In this document: piece after piece, positions 46,501 through 53,492 of the stretch | Numbering within the stretch: the stretch's first letter is position 1 | How the letters are laid out: the number at the start of each line of letters is the position of its first letter | Origin: Pinirhizobacter soli | GTDB lineage: Bacteria > Pseudomonadota > Gammaproteobacteria > Xanthomonadales > Rhodanobacteraceae | Assembly: GCF_015905305.1 (NCBI RefSeq) | Contig: NZ_JADZLQ010000001.1 | Span: 1,574,599-1,638,598, forward strand | DNA length: 64,000 bases | Reading direction: 5' to 3' | The notes under the pieces: generated by a model | What the model was told of the DNA's origin: nothing | What the model saw: the letters and a program-made list of their open reading frames with translations, nothing else | The model's database searches: none | Translations under genes and position numbers: made by a program

Positions 46501-46509
46501 CTGCCATGA
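37543..46509 (+). CDS. Giant two-partner secretion exoprotein (TpsA) with 27 YDG/MBG-type repeats
   Basis: 2,988 aa. An extended signal peptide (ESPR: MNHIYRLCWNRALSQWVPASE) ends near AHA58. The filamentous-haemagglutinin-type TPS domain is at about 59-310 (VNFVQPGASSVAVNRVLG, GQVWLINPNGVLFGQG). From about residue 530 to 2910 there are 27 repeats of about 88 aa marked by KxYDG-like starts and NYxL/TPL-like ends. The C-terminus (about 2915-2988) is unrelated. The protein is probably a surface fibre or adhesin secreted by the TpsB encoded next, which overlaps it by ATGA. Confidence 0.93.
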   Translation: MNHIYRLCWNRALSQWVPASELAHSNRGGMTRRHVIGQRVMMLSLLSASLGMTGLAHAGNAPTGGQIVGGSGQIQQSTNTTTIRQNSQSLSLNWQSFDIGVDQTVNFVQPGASSVAVNRVLGNTASEIFGHLNANGQVWLINPNGVLFGQGSQVNVGGIVASTLDIDQGTAGSGTVRLAGDGKGKVVNQGSINAASGGYVALIGNQVSNQGTIRAQLGTVALGGGSAVTLTFSDNHLLHLEVDKSTLNNLAENRQLIVADGGQVLMTAGARDSLLASAVNNTGTVQARSVVDHDGVITLLGGMEAGTVNVGGTLDASAPNGGNGGKIETSAANFKLATDAKITAAAPAGKAGTWLVDPTDLTIDVAAATTISTTLNGGTNVVEQTTSGGASGVGTQSAGNGDINVNAAISWNNAAATLELDAFHDINVNAIINGTGGVAMNATGGTLTIGNTGGLSAGTGATLNANRFTNNAGVNALGAKWKLYTANPSGNVLGGITPNFIQYGTSLGGSLLGTGNGLVYSTAASLQITGLSGTVSKVYDNTNAASFAGGNFVAGGLLNGDKIASATGGTYASVNVANGISVTSPGAIGNFVITDSSGAIPVFGYTLGTAPVTAALGQITPAQLTASIIGTPTKTYDGTNTATLGSGNYLISGLVGGQTITVNQPNTVGYASAEAGAETVNAGFKDTNFIAGIGTLLSNYILPTAATGNGLINKANVVLSGILADSKVYDGTVLAGLDTGNQNLFGIIAGDIGNVTLTQGTGSFASANVGNNQAVSLNGFSLTGGKANDYNLVLPANLSASITPKALTIAGVTATNRNYDATTLDALGFGTAALQGVVSGDGVTLDTGSAIGNFASPNVGNGIAVAASGFALTGAGSGNYTLTQPTGLSANITPAPLIIALIGNPTKTYNGTTTADTTAANWQITGWQGGQGATLDQVSTANYSGPDAGNNIGLAATLEASDFHTASGTLMSNYTFATTVNGTGTIAQAPLTIGIINNPTKVYDNSDAATLNAGNFQIDGFLQGQGATVNQTAGTYADPNVGQWGVTALLTAANLIANGSTNLNNYSIPSLATGTGQITPVPVGGLIIAGLVGASKTYDGLNTISLLPANFSFTGLTNGDTVQTNFASLIGLFGSKNVGTQSLTANFNGGDLSVNSAHPEDYTLPAQAFGTGIINPAVLTARIIGNPTKTYDGSPQVSLGSGNYELDGFVAGEGGSITPSSHVAYASKDAGNWNIVALLAVTSFTANSGTLFSNYVLPTEADGMGTINQAPLFITGVSAQNKVYDTTDLATLNVGGAQLQGLVAADSGDVTLNAPATGHFATANAGSGIAVTPGVFSLSGSEAGNYTLQPLTSLFANITPAPLTLSGIGIDPSKIYDGSTLVNINGTAVLNGLLGGDAASVQLNATGAAANTRTADVGNNLAVLFGGYSLTGTLANNYALSQPGSSTINITPKQLTATIIGDPTKAYDGSTSTTLTAANYLLNGFVAGQGASVPQSATANYLTQNAGSGITVNSTLVVSDFVAAAGTSLANYILPTTGTGTGTITKAIIDLTATRIYDGTAGADASLFAPSGTIAGVDGEIVKLTGSANLVDKNVGNQKAFNDFGTLALVDNGATLASNYTLVGGTDWVTVTPRALTATFGANDKTYDGTTLATLTGAALETAAGNRGLVAGDLVSLNNTATGNFSDKNAGNNKTVTGNMTISGGDAGNYVFTQGTALADISQLHITVSASGHDKEYDGTTTAAVDLASAGVIGGDNIGFNPGAANFADKNVANNIGISVTGITATGGDASNYVLDNTTAATQANITPREIHLTGTRVYDALTDADAALFMSGGQLATGVAGETLVVTGAGSLADKNVGNSKAVTLDTLGLGNGSNGGLSSNYVLDDAKLTVTKAQLNASFTADNKIYDGGTAATIHVSTLNGILGSDDVSLNAIAGHFSDKNVGNGKTVTDDITVQGGDIGNYTFVHGTTTANITPLAITVTATGTNRAYDGLVHDDVTLGTTGLVGGDTLAFTAGASDFGDANVANGKTVTVTGITSSSPGAGNYTFNTGTTTTANVTPFIINLHGTRVYDGLTDVSSSLFGAGGVLTGVNGETLTLNGASNVADKNVANNKVFDGVGDMTLGGRNGSLSSNYAIGTSSMDITPLAITVGATGSNKVYDGNNVAGVTLSGTGILAGDTIGFNDGSATYSDKNVANGKTITVSGITASGADANNYSFNTGTTTTGNITPLAITGVITADNKVYDAGLGATTHGVLTGVLAGDTVGFDTSGQFGDKNVANGKTVTVSGALDGGDANNYTFTSNTTTTANITPLAITVGATADNKVYDGNTSAVTALSGTGVLAGDTVDFSGDPGTFSDKNVANGKTVTVNDIVANGADAGNYTFNNVATTTANITPLAILVGITANNKVYDGNNSAVISSFSNTGVIAGDTVNFTGNQATFSDKNVANGKTVTMDGITASGADAGNYTYNAIATTTANITPLAITVGATASNKVYDGTTGANATVSSSGVLGGDTVDFTAGSAAFGDKNVGNGKTVTVDGIAASGADAGNYTFNTDTTTTANITPLAISGTIVAGNKVYDGSTGASVSGSLSGVIAGDQVGIASSGSFQDKNAGNGKTVDVAGSLNGGDAGNYLLTTNTTTTANITPVVLNLTGTRVYDATTGANAGLFGNNGMLAGISGETLTLSGSGTLGDKNVGSQKAFAPGGLSGFSLAGNGGTLASNYTLVGGTDWVTITPATLTVAGAVAHDRTYDGTRNATVSGATLVGLFSGDDAVLGNAGSGLFDTKNVGNNKTVTTAMTVTGGDTGNYILVQPTSLVADITPLSINVTATGTNKLFDGNTSDKVALSGQGVIAGDQVGFTDTAANFGDPAVGNGKTVTVTGIQANGADAGNYVIADPTTTTTANITGGRPSSFGVADGTLASLQYAIGPTQIATPYGVAEQDTVGMFTGNQKKLHRPVERNRSRDDFTSGLALKVENGGVQMPGNLLP
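39139..46260 (+). repeat. Tandem YDG/MBG-type repeat region (27 units)
   Basis: Units of about 264 nt. I count 27 K/R-x-YD-type motifs in order. Three sequence classes are visible: an MBG-like class (PTKTYDG...GNYxLxGF) in the first half, a GTRVYD-SLF class at units 12, 15, 18 and 25, and near-identical NKVYDGN units 19-23 at 44.0-45.2 kb. Confidence 0.9.
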
Positions 46510-48272
46510 GGTCCGCGTCGATGATCGCCGTACGGCGCCCCTTGCCCTTTTTGCATAGAACCCAAGCCATGACTTCGAAGCACCCCACCGCCCTGCGTCA
46601 GACCGTACTCGGTTCGGCACTTTCGCTTGTCCTGCTCGGCACCGCCGCGCACGCACAGGCCGTACCGCCGGTGCAGCTGCCCAATAGCGGGCAGTTGCTG
46701 CAGCAGGTGCCGCAACAGCCGTCGAACGTGCCTTCGTCGGACCTCGACCTGAATATGCTTCGCCCGCAGCGCGAACGCGGCGAAGACACCCGCCCGTTCA
46801 TGGTGCGCAGCATTGAAATCAGTGGAAACACTCTTCTTCCCACCGAAAAGCTGCATGCGTTGGTTGCCGATAGCGAAGGCAAGGAGCTCACCCTCAACGA
46901 ACTAAGCGACGTAGCCGACCGCATCAGCATGGCCTACCAGCGTGCCGGTTATCCGCTGGCGCGTGCCTACGTACCGCCCCAGACCCTTCGCGAGGGCGTG
47001 GTGAAGATCGCCGTGGTCGAGGCCCGCTACGGCAAGGTAGTGCTGCAGAACCAAAGCTCGGTGGCCGACGGCCCCTTGAACGCCACCTTGGCACCGCTGC
47101 AGCCAGGCCAGCCGGTAAGCAACTACACACTCGAGCGCAGCCTGCTGTTGCTGTCGGACATCCCCGGCGCGCTCACGGGTTCCGTGGTCCGTCCGGGCAC
47201 CGATCCGGGTACTTCCGACCTCCTGGTCAATGTCAATTCAGCGCCGCGCTATACCGGCACCGTTGGCCTGGACGACTTCGGCAATCGCTACACGGGGCGT
47301 GCGCGCCTGGGCGGCAACTTCGATGTCAACGGCCTGCTGCACCAGGGCGACCTGCTCGACTTCAGCGCGCTGAGCTCCGGCGGCGGCATGAACTATGCGC
47401 AAGGCGGCTACCGCTATTTGCTCAACGGCCAGGGCACCACCCTGCGCGCGGCAGTATCGACCCTGCACTACCATCTGGAAAACGGCCTGGAAGCGCTTGA
47501 TGCGCATGGTTCGGCCCTGGTGGGCAGCCTCGCATTGAGCCAGCCGATCATCCGCAACACCGCGGTCAACCTGTACGGCCAGATCGAATTCGATCGTCGA
47601 CTGCTAAGGGACGATATCGACGTGGCCTTCGTGCACAACGATCGCCAGGCCAATGTCTGGAGCGCGACCCTTGCCGGCGACCAGCGCGACAGTACCGGCA
47701 TCACCAACTTCAATATCAGCGCCACCCACGGCAAGATCACCTATACTGACACCCTTGCCGACATCATTGACCTGCTCACCGCGAACAGCCAGGGCACCTA
47801 CACCAAGTTCAGTGCCTCGGTATCGCGCCTGCAGCAGCTCAATCCCGACAATGCGATCTATGTCGGCTACAGCCAGCAGTGGTCCAACAAGAACCTCGAC
47901 ACCTCGGAAGAGTTCTACCTGGGCGGCCCCAACACGGTACGCGGCTACGACGTGGGAGCGCTGGCAGGTTCACAGGGCAACCTGCTCACCGCCGAGTTCC
48001 GCCACGACTTCAACCTTCCGAGCGTCCCAGGTCACTGGCAGGCAGCGGCGTTCGCCGATACCGGCCGCGTGCAGGTGTACAAGAACCCGTTTGTCAACGG
48101 CGTCAACAGCGGCCGCATGAGCAGCGCGGGCCTGGGCCTTCACTGGGCGGCCGCCGACAACTGGACGGTGAGCGCCAGCGCCTCCAAGCCGATCGGCAAC
48201 ACGCCTGAACTGCTGGGCGATGTAGGTACCAAGACACGCTTCTGGGTGCAGGTGCAGAAAGGGTTCTACTGA
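46506..48272 (+). CDS. TpsB/ShlB/FhaC-family outer membrane transporter
   Basis: 588 aa from the ATG overlapping the exoprotein stop (GGGGA 10 nt upstream); an ATG at 46569 begins the signal peptide proper (ending AAHAQ) and is a possible alternative. The POTRA region (about 98-175) starts FMVRSIEISGNTLLPTEKL. The 16-strand barrel half contains EFYLGGPNTVRGYDVGALAGSQGN, the conserved TpsB L6-loop motif (VRGY), and ends in Phe-Tyr. It exports the giant exoprotein. A terminator follows at 48289. Confidence 0.93.
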   Translation: MRSASMIAVRRPLPFLHRTQAMTSKHPTALRQTVLGSALSLVLLGTAAHAQAVPPVQLPNSGQLLQQVPQQPSNVPSSDLDLNMLRPQRERGEDTRPFMVRSIEISGNTLLPTEKLHALVADSEGKELTLNELSDVADRISMAYQRAGYPLARAYVPPQTLREGVVKIAVVEARYGKVVLQNQSSVADGPLNATLAPLQPGQPVSNYTLERSLLLLSDIPGALTGSVVRPGTDPGTSDLLVNVNSAPRYTGTVGLDDFGNRYTGRARLGGNFDVNGLLHQGDLLDFSALSSGGGMNYAQGGYRYLLNGQGTTLRAAVSTLHYHLENGLEALDAHGSALVGSLALSQPIIRNTAVNLYGQIEFDRRLLRDDIDVAFVHNDRQANVWSATLAGDQRDSTGITNFNISATHGKITYTDTLADIIDLLTANSQGTYTKFSASVSRLQQLNPDNAIYVGYSQQWSNKNLDTSEEFYLGGPNTVRGYDVGALAGSQGNLLTAEFRHDFNLPSVPGHWQAAAFADTGRVQVYKNPFVNGVNSGRMSSAGLGLHWAAADNWTVSASASKPIGNTPELLGDVGTKTRFWVQVQKGFY

Positions 48273-48288
48273 ACCACCGCAGATGAAG

Positions 48289-48318
48289 AACCCCCGATGA
48301 TTCGGGGGTTTCTTTTTT
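48289..48318 (+). terminator. Rho-independent terminator of the two-partner secretion operon
   Basis: AACCCCCGA/TCGGGGGTT stem with TGA-T loop followed by TCTTTTTT. The same core CCCCCGATGATTCGGGGG recurs at 50535 in opposite orientation. Confidence 0.9.
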
Positions 48319-48335
48319 GATGAAAGAACACAACG

Positions 48336-48860
48336 CTACCCGCCGACCTGGTACTCGGTCTTCACCAGTCCGCCGGCATAGTGTTGCGTCTGGACATGCC
48401 GCAGTGGGATGTCACTCGGCAAAGCGCCGAAAAGCGGAATGCCCTGTCCAATCAGCACTGGCACACGTGTGATGATGAGGCGCTGGATCAGGCCGGCACG
48501 CAGAAAGCCTTGAATGGTGATACCGCCGTCGACATAGACGTGGCGGGCACCGCTTGCGGCAAGTCGCGAAACAATGTCGGCAGGAGGCCCCGCCATCTGT
48601 TCAACGACGCCGCCCACGGCGGCCGACAAATCGACGGGCCGGCTGCTCAGCACCACGACACGCTTGCTGCCGTAGTGCCACGGGCCGAGCGTGAGCACCT
48701 TCTCGAACGTCTTGCGACCTATCACGATCACATCGACACTGGCGATGAACTCGTCATACCCATGCGGTTCGCCGCCACCTTCGGGCAGGAAATCCAGGCT
48801 GTCGTCTACCCGCGCAATAAACCCGTCGACGCTGGCGCCGATGAAAACGGAAGTGATCAT
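48336..48860 (-). CDS. Dihydrofolate reductase/RibD C-terminal-domain family protein
   Basis: 174 aa. Family features are SVFIGASVDGFIARVDDSLDFL at the N-terminus, VIVIGRKTFEKVL (NADPH-binding strand) and ARHVYVDGGITIQGFLRAGLIQRLIITRVPVLIGQGIPLFG. It is one of the many RibD-like reductases of unassigned substrate; not the biosynthetic DHFR or RibD. It lies 16 nt downstream of the lipocalin-like gene and is probably co-transcribed with it. Confidence 0.88.
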   Translation of the reverse strand: MITSVFIGASVDGFIARVDDSLDFLPEGGGEPHGYDEFIASVDVIVIGRKTFEKVLTLGPWHYGSKRVVVLSSRPVDLSAAVGGVVEQMAGPPADIVSRLAASGARHVYVDGGITIQGFLRAGLIQRLIITRVPVLIGQGIPLFGALPSDIPLRHVQTQHYAGGLVKTEYQVGG

Positions 48861-48876
48861 CTTCAGATTCTCCGTA

Positions 48877-49389
48877 TCAATGCGAAATTCTCTTCCACCC
48901 CGTCAGTGGGATATCGCCATTGGGTCGCGGCGGCACTTTCCAGCTGAGCATGTCACCGCTTAGTTGATAACTGCGCACTTGGGTCGTTCCTTCCCAATTC
49001 GGATACGTTGATCCGTCGATATGGAAGGTAAGCGTGCCCTTCATGGTGTCGATTTCGACGGTGCCGAAATGAGAGCTTGTCCCCAGTGCGGAAGCCCGGA
49101 ATTCCTCTGGCGTTCCTGCCTTCTTGTCGTTGGCGGCGAACCTTGGACGAGAGCTGTCGAAGATAAACGCCGAATAGTGCCCGGCGTGATCAATCTGCAG
49201 CAGGCCTTTGGGAGCATCGCCGTAGTCATGTCCGCGCGTTCCGTCCGGATGTTGAACGTCGGCAAAGGCAAGCGTCCAGGTGCCTTCGATGGCAGCCACT
49301 GTATTCATTTTACTGGGCTCCGTGGCGGTGACTGCGTGAATCGGGAGAAGGGCCAGAAGGGCGAATAGAAATGTCTTTGCTGATTTCAT
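48877..49389 (-). CDS. Secreted lipocalin-like domain protein
   Basis: 170 aa from the ATG at MKSAKTFLFALLALLPIHA, a Sec signal peptide. The mature chain opens with IEGTWTLAFADVQHPDGT and runs through DYGDAPKGLLQIDHAGHYSAF, a beta-rich lipocalin-like pattern (G-x-W near the start), ending in SWKVPPRPNGD. Function is unknown. The open frame continues upstream but is only the antisense of the LysR gene. Divergent from LysR, which may control it. Confidence 0.75.
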   Translation of the reverse strand: MKSAKTFLFALLALLPIHAVTATEPSKMNTVAAIEGTWTLAFADVQHPDGTRGHDYGDAPKGLLQIDHAGHYSAFIFDSSRPRFAANDKKAGTPEEFRASALGTSSHFGTVEIDTMKGTLTFHIDGSTYPNWEGTTQVRSYQLSGDMLSWKVPPRPNGDIPLTGWKRISH

Positions 49390-49580
49390 GACTTCGGTTT
49401 CCTGCAAGGTTCCGGCGAATCGGCTGTGTGTTGATCGGCCCATAGGAGCCTGCGACGCGAAACGACGACATGGCCGTGCAGGGTTAGCAGGCCGCGCCAG
49501 AGCTATCGCATGAACAAGCGCCTCTCCCGATGGATGGCTGGAAGTTGGCCGATGACAAAAATTGACGATGTGCCGTGCAG

Positions 49581-49594
49581 CGTAGTGCGCTACG
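49581..49594. promoter_or_regulatory. Inverted repeat in the lipocalin-like/LysR divergent region
   Basis: CGTAG-TGCG-CTACG lies 61-74 nt upstream of the LysR start and contains a T-N11-A-like arrangement. It is a candidate LysR binding site in the AT-rich 265-nt divergent region. Confidence 0.35.
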
Positions 49595-49654
49595 ATACAT
49601 TTAGAAAACATATGAATAAGTATTTCAGCCATAACAAAATGAAATGGATAGGCC

Positions 49655-50512
49655 ATGAAGTCCCTCGACCTGGATGCCGTCAAAGCCTTTGTCCTGACTG
49701 CTGAACTGCAGAGCTTCACCCGCGCCGCAGAAGCCCTGGACAGCACGCAATCGGCGATCAGCCTGAAACTGCGACGACTGGAAGACCAGTTGGGCCGACG
49801 ACTCCTGGAGCGAACGCCGCGCCAGGTGCGGCTATCTGCCGAGGGGGCCGCTTTCATGGAGTCCGCGCGCGAGTTGGTCGGGGCGCACGAGCGCGCCATC
49901 GCCTCCTTTGAAGTGAAGCAGCGCCGACTGGTTATCGGCATCAGCCACCTATTGGTGGGCAGCGAGTTGCCCGGCTTGTTGCGTTGGATGAACGAGCACG
50001 ATCCGAATCTGGTGATCGAGCTACGAGTCGCCGGCTCTAACGAAGTGCTCAAGGCCTACGACGATGGTGTGCTGGACGCCGCCCTGGTATTGCAGCCGGA
50101 AGATCGTCGTCGCAACGGTGAAGTGCTATTCGCCGAATCGTTCGCCTGGATCGCCGCACCGCACTGGCAGATGCGTTCAGGTCAACCGTTGCCGCTATCG
50201 ACGCAAGGGGAGACATGCAGCATCCGTGCGGCAGCGGTCCGTGCGCTTGATAGTGCCGGCATCGCCTGGACGGAGGTGTTTATCGGCAAGGGCGCCGCCG
50301 TGGTGGGGGCTGCGGCGTCGATTGGATTGGCCGTAGCCGTGCTGCCGAGGCGTGCTGCGCCCTCTGGCACCATCGATATTGGCCACGCGCTTTCATTGCC
50401 TGCGCTACCTACACACGAGGTAGTGCTGTATTCGGCGCTCCATGATCGCCGATCGCGCAATGCGCTACATACGCTGGCGATGGCATTCAAGAATCTGTCT
50501 AAAGCCGCCTAG
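49655..50512 (+). CDS. LysR-family transcriptional regulator
   Basis: 285 aa. The N-terminal winged helix-turn-helix is canonical (SLDLDAVKAFVLTAELQSFTRAAEALDSTQSAISLKLRRLE), followed by a periplasmic-binding-type effector domain from about 90. It is divergent from the lipocalin-like gene. LysR regulators commonly activate the divergent operon, here lipocalin-like plus DHFR-like genes. The effector is unknown. Confidence 0.9.
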   Translation: MKSLDLDAVKAFVLTAELQSFTRAAEALDSTQSAISLKLRRLEDQLGRRLLERTPRQVRLSAEGAAFMESARELVGAHERAIASFEVKQRRLVIGISHLLVGSELPGLLRWMNEHDPNLVIELRVAGSNEVLKAYDDGVLDAALVLQPEDRRRNGEVLFAESFAWIAAPHWQMRSGQPLPLSTQGETCSIRAAAVRALDSAGIAWTEVFIGKGAAVVGAAASIGLAVAVLPRRAAPSGTIDIGHALSLPALPTHEVVLYSALHDRRSRNALHTLAMAFKNLSKAA

Positions 50513-50523
50513 TCGAATTCCGA

Positions 50524-50552
50524 AAAGAAAAAAACCCCCGAATCATCGGGGG
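50524..50552 (-). terminator. Rho-independent terminator of ssb
   Basis: Read on the minus strand, CCCCCGATGATTCGGGGG is followed by TTTTTTTCTTTT. The A-rich left side and the nearby LysR stop (50512) mean it may also serve the convergent LysR gene. Confidence 0.88.
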
Positions 50553-50593
50553 TCCAGTGCAACAGGCCCTACAAAAACGGGCTAAGGCGTGCC

Positions 50594-51148
50594 CTAGAAG
50601 GGAATGTCATCGTCGTCGAAGTTGTCGTTCGACGGGGGCGGATTGCGCTGGGGAGCGCGATCGTTGCCGCCGCGGGCGCCGTAGTCACCACCGCCACCGT
50701 CACCGCCACCAGCGCTGCGGGCCGGGCCGCGCGGAGCACCGCCGCCGCTGCGGGCGCCGCCACCGCCACCACCGCCACCACCGAATCCACCGCCGCCACC
50801 ACCTTCACCGGCGTTGCCGCCGATCATCTGCATCTCGTTGGCGACGATGTCGGTGGAGAAGCGCTCCACGCCATCCTTGTCGGTGTACTTGTCGGTGCGC
50901 AGGGAGCCTTCGATATACACCTGGCGACCCTTCTTGAGGTATTCGCCGGCAATCTCAGCCAGCCGGCCGAACAGCTTCACGCGGTGCCACTCGGTGCGTT
51001 CCTGTTTCTCGCCGCTGGATTTGTCCGTCCAGCTTTCCGACGTGGCCAGGCGAAGGGAAGTGATGGCCGTGCCGCTGCCGGTGTAACGGGTTTCGGGGTC
51101 TGCCCCCAGGTTGCCGATCAGGATGACCTTGTTGACGCCGCGTGCCAT
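50594..51148 (-). CDS. ssb: Single-stranded DNA-binding protein
   Basis: 184 aa. The OB-fold (about 1-112: [54 protein letters not shown]) is followed by a Gly-rich disordered linker with long Gly runs and the acidic tip DDDDIPF that recruits partner proteins. It is essential for replication, recombination and repair. A terminator lies 42 nt past the stop. Confidence 0.96.
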   Translation of the reverse strand: MARGVNKVILIGNLGADPETRYTGSGTAITSLRLATSESWTDKSSGEKQERTEWHRVKLFGRLAEIAGEYLKKGRQVYIEGSLRTDKYTDKDGVERFSTDIVANEMQMIGGNAGEGGGGGGFGGGGGGGGGARSGGGAPRGPARSAGGGDGGGGDYGARGGNDRAPQRNPPPSNDNFDDDDIPF

Positions 51149-51320
51149 GGGAATTCCTTGGGTTACATGCCGAAACTTAAAGCGAAGTCGGCGAAGTTGT
51201 GGATGCGCCGGCAGCGTGCCGGGGCGCTTAGGATGATAGCAAGGCGCCGGCCCTGCCGGAGTGCCGGGCGGCCAATGAAGGGTGTCGGCCCCGCCCCCGT
51301 CGGGGGTCGGGCAGGTCAGC

Positions 51321-52298
51321 TCAGGCCGGGCGAATGCCCGGGGCCTGCACCAGGCCCTCGCTTACCAGTTCCTCGACCGGATAGCCGGCGTCGGCCCATG
51401 CATCGAGGCCGCCGAGCAGCGGACGCACCCGGCGGTAGCCTCGCTGCCCCAGCAACTGCGCGGCGCGCGCGGCGCTGATCTCGTTCGGGCAGGTGCAATA
51501 GATCACCATCTCGCGATCGGTGGGCACTTCCTTGACCAGTTCGTCCAGGCCCGCCAGGTCCGCCAGGATCGCCCCGGGAATGGTGCGGGTGTCGACGATG
51601 CGGTTGGCCATGCCGCGGATGTCCACCACCAGCGGGCCGCGGCCTTCGGCCAGGGCGTTGTTCAATTCCGTCACCGTGATCCGGGCCATCTCAAGCGAGT
51701 GCAGCAGCCGGCGGCGCTGCCACCACTTCATCGCGATATAGACCACAAGCAGGGCCAGCACGACTTCGCCCGCCACGGTGCCGGCGCTGGCCAGGCTAGC
51801 CAGCAGGGTGTCGATCTGGGCGGAAAACGCATAACCGATGCCGATGGCAAGACCGGCCCAGAGCAGCGAACCCAGGCCGTCCATCAGCACGAAGGCCGCC
51901 GGTGTCAGGCCCATCGCCCCGGCCATGGGCGGCGCAACGGTGGATAGGCCCGGCACGAACTTCGACACCAGCAGCAGCATGCCGCGCCAGCGCTGGAAGC
52001 GGAGTTCCGAGGTTTTCACGCAGGAATCCGGGGACAGCGAGATCCGGCATATCGTGCGCATCACGCGCGAGCCGAAACGACGCCCGGCCATGTACCAGGC
52101 AAGATCGCCCAGAAGGCATGCGAGGATCGCCACCCCCACCAGTTGCGGCAGCGGCAGGCGGTCGATCGCCGCCAGTGCGCCGGACACCACCAGGGTGGGA
52201 ACCGCGGGCAGGGGCACACCCGCCTGCTCGACGAGCACGTTGATGAAAACCACCAACAGGCCGTATTGGGCGATGAGTTCGATGATGTGTTGGGCCAT
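51321..52298 (-). CDS. DedA-family membrane protein fused to a rhodanese domain
   Basis: 325 aa. Residues 1-200 form a DedA/VTT-type membrane domain ([39 protein letters not shown]) with several hydrophobic helices, associated with lipid scrambling and envelope homeostasis. Residues about 210-315 form a rhodanese-like domain (VVDIRG, with [20 protein letters not shown] carrying the candidate active Cys). The fusion suggests a membrane-tethered sulfur-transfer or redox module. Divergent from ispB. Confidence 0.88.
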   Translation of the reverse strand: MAQHIIELIAQYGLLVVFINVLVEQAGVPLPAVPTLVVSGALAAIDRLPLPQLVGVAILACLLGDLAWYMAGRRFGSRVMRTICRISLSPDSCVKTSELRFQRWRGMLLLVSKFVPGLSTVAPPMAGAMGLTPAAFVLMDGLGSLLWAGLAIGIGYAFSAQIDTLLASLASAGTVAGEVVLALLVVYIAMKWWQRRRLLHSLEMARITVTELNNALAEGRGPLVVDIRGMANRIVDTRTIPGAILADLAGLDELVKEVPTDREMVIYCTCPNEISAARAAQLLGQRGYRRVRPLLGGLDAWADAGYPVEELVSEGLVQAPGIRPA

Positions 52299-52449
52299 GA
52301 CCGGTTCCGCGCCAGGTTCCCCCTGTCGATGCCCGGAATAGTTGGGCCAGGGCCGCGGATTTGCAAGCCGGCCGAGGGCGATGACCCGCTCGCCGGACCG
52401 GTCGTGGCTGCGCCAGAGAGGGCGACCACCGCGCTCACGCCCTTCCGCC

Positions 52450-52455
52450 TATAAT
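52450..52455 (+). promoter_or_regulatory. Putative -10 element of ispB
   Basis: Perfect TATAAT 36 nt upstream of the ispB ATG. No good -35 hexamer at 16-18 nt. Confidence 0.4.
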
Positions 52456-52491
52456 CCCGTGGAATTGCCGTACCCCCTTTCAAAGGTTTCC

Positions 52492-53490
52492 ATGAGCAGC
52501 GTGCCCGCGGCCCGTCAGGCCCTCGATTTCTCCAGCGTCCGGGATCTTGCCGCCGCCGACATGGCACAGGTGGATGCCCTGATCCGCGCACGGCTGTCCT
52601 CCGACGTGGTACTGATCAACCAGATCGCCGACCACATCATCGCCAGCGGCGGCAAGCGGCTGCGGCCCATGCTGCATACGCTGGCTGCGCGCGCCGCGGG
52701 GTACACGGGCGACAACCACGCCAAGCTCGCCGCGATCATCGAGTTCATCCATACCTCGACCCTGCTGCACGACGACGTGGTGGATGAATCGGACCTTCGC
52801 CGCGGTCGCAAGACGGCCAACGCACTGTGGGGCAATGCCGCCAGCGTGCTGGTGGGCGATTTCCTCTATTCCCGTTCATTCCAGTTGATGGTGGAACTGG
52901 ACGACATGCGCATCATGCGCATCCTGGCTGACACCACCAACACCATCGCCGAGGGCGAGGTGCTGCAGCTTCTGAATATCGGCAACGCGGACGTTACCGA
53001 ACAAGCGTACCTGGCGGTGATCGAACGAAAGACCGCGGTGCTCTTCGCCGCGGCCACGGAACTGGGCGGCCTGCTCGGCGGGCTGCCCGCCACCGAAGTG
53101 GCCGCGCTTCGCACTTACGGCATGGAGCTGGGCTACGCATTCCAGATCGCCGACGACCTCCTGGACTACCTCTCCGATGCCGGCACGCTGGGCAAGAACA
53201 TCGGTGACGACCTGGCCGAGGGCAAGCCCACCTTGCCGCTGATCTTCGCCGCCGAACGCGCCAGCGAGGAAGACCGTCAATCGATGCGCCGCGCTATCGA
53301 GCAGGGTGGGCTGGAGTCATTGGAGCCCATTATCGAGGCCATTCGCAAATCCGGCGCGCTGGAGCTTACCCGCGAACGCGCACTGGCCCACGCCGATGCA
53401 GCGCTTGCCGCGCTCGAGGTGCTGCCGCCGTCGGAGTGGCGCGACGCACTGGCCACCCTGGCCCGGTACTCGGTAGACCGGTCGTTCTGA
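52492..53490 (+). CDS. ispB: Octaprenyl (polyprenyl) diphosphate synthase IspB
   Basis: 332 aa from the ATG at MSSVPAARQALDF; the frame is open upstream, but this gives the family length and N-terminus. The first aspartate-rich motif is HDDVVDESD (about 93-101), the second QIADDLLDY, and GGKRLRPML lies before the first. It extends FPP with IPP to make the ubiquinone side chain, which is used by the UbiH-type enzymes encoded 3 kb downstream. The chitinase gene starts 2 nt after its stop. Confidence 0.95.
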   Translation: MSSVPAARQALDFSSVRDLAAADMAQVDALIRARLSSDVVLINQIADHIIASGGKRLRPMLHTLAARAAGYTGDNHAKLAAIIEFIHTSTLLHDDVVDESDLRRGRKTANALWGNAASVLVGDFLYSRSFQLMVELDDMRIMRILADTTNTIAEGEVLQLLNIGNADVTEQAYLAVIERKTAVLFAAATELGGLLGGLPATEVAALRTYGMELGYAFQIADDLLDYLSDAGTLGKNIGDDLAEGKPTLPLIFAAERASEEDRQSMRRAIEQGGLESLEPIIEAIRKSGALELTRERALAHADAALAALEVLPPSEWRDALATLARYSVDRSF

Positions 53491-53492
53491 CC

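Noticed and set aside
43849-46656. Minus-strand open frame of 935 codons opposite the exoprotein gene
   Set aside because: It is antisense of the YDG repeats; its repetitive Gly/Ala/Val/Arg text simply mirrors repeat codons, and the plus-strand protein is well supported.
49390-50052. Upstream extension of the lipocalin-like frame
   Set aside because: It is the antisense of LysR; the signal peptide at 49389 gives a natural start.
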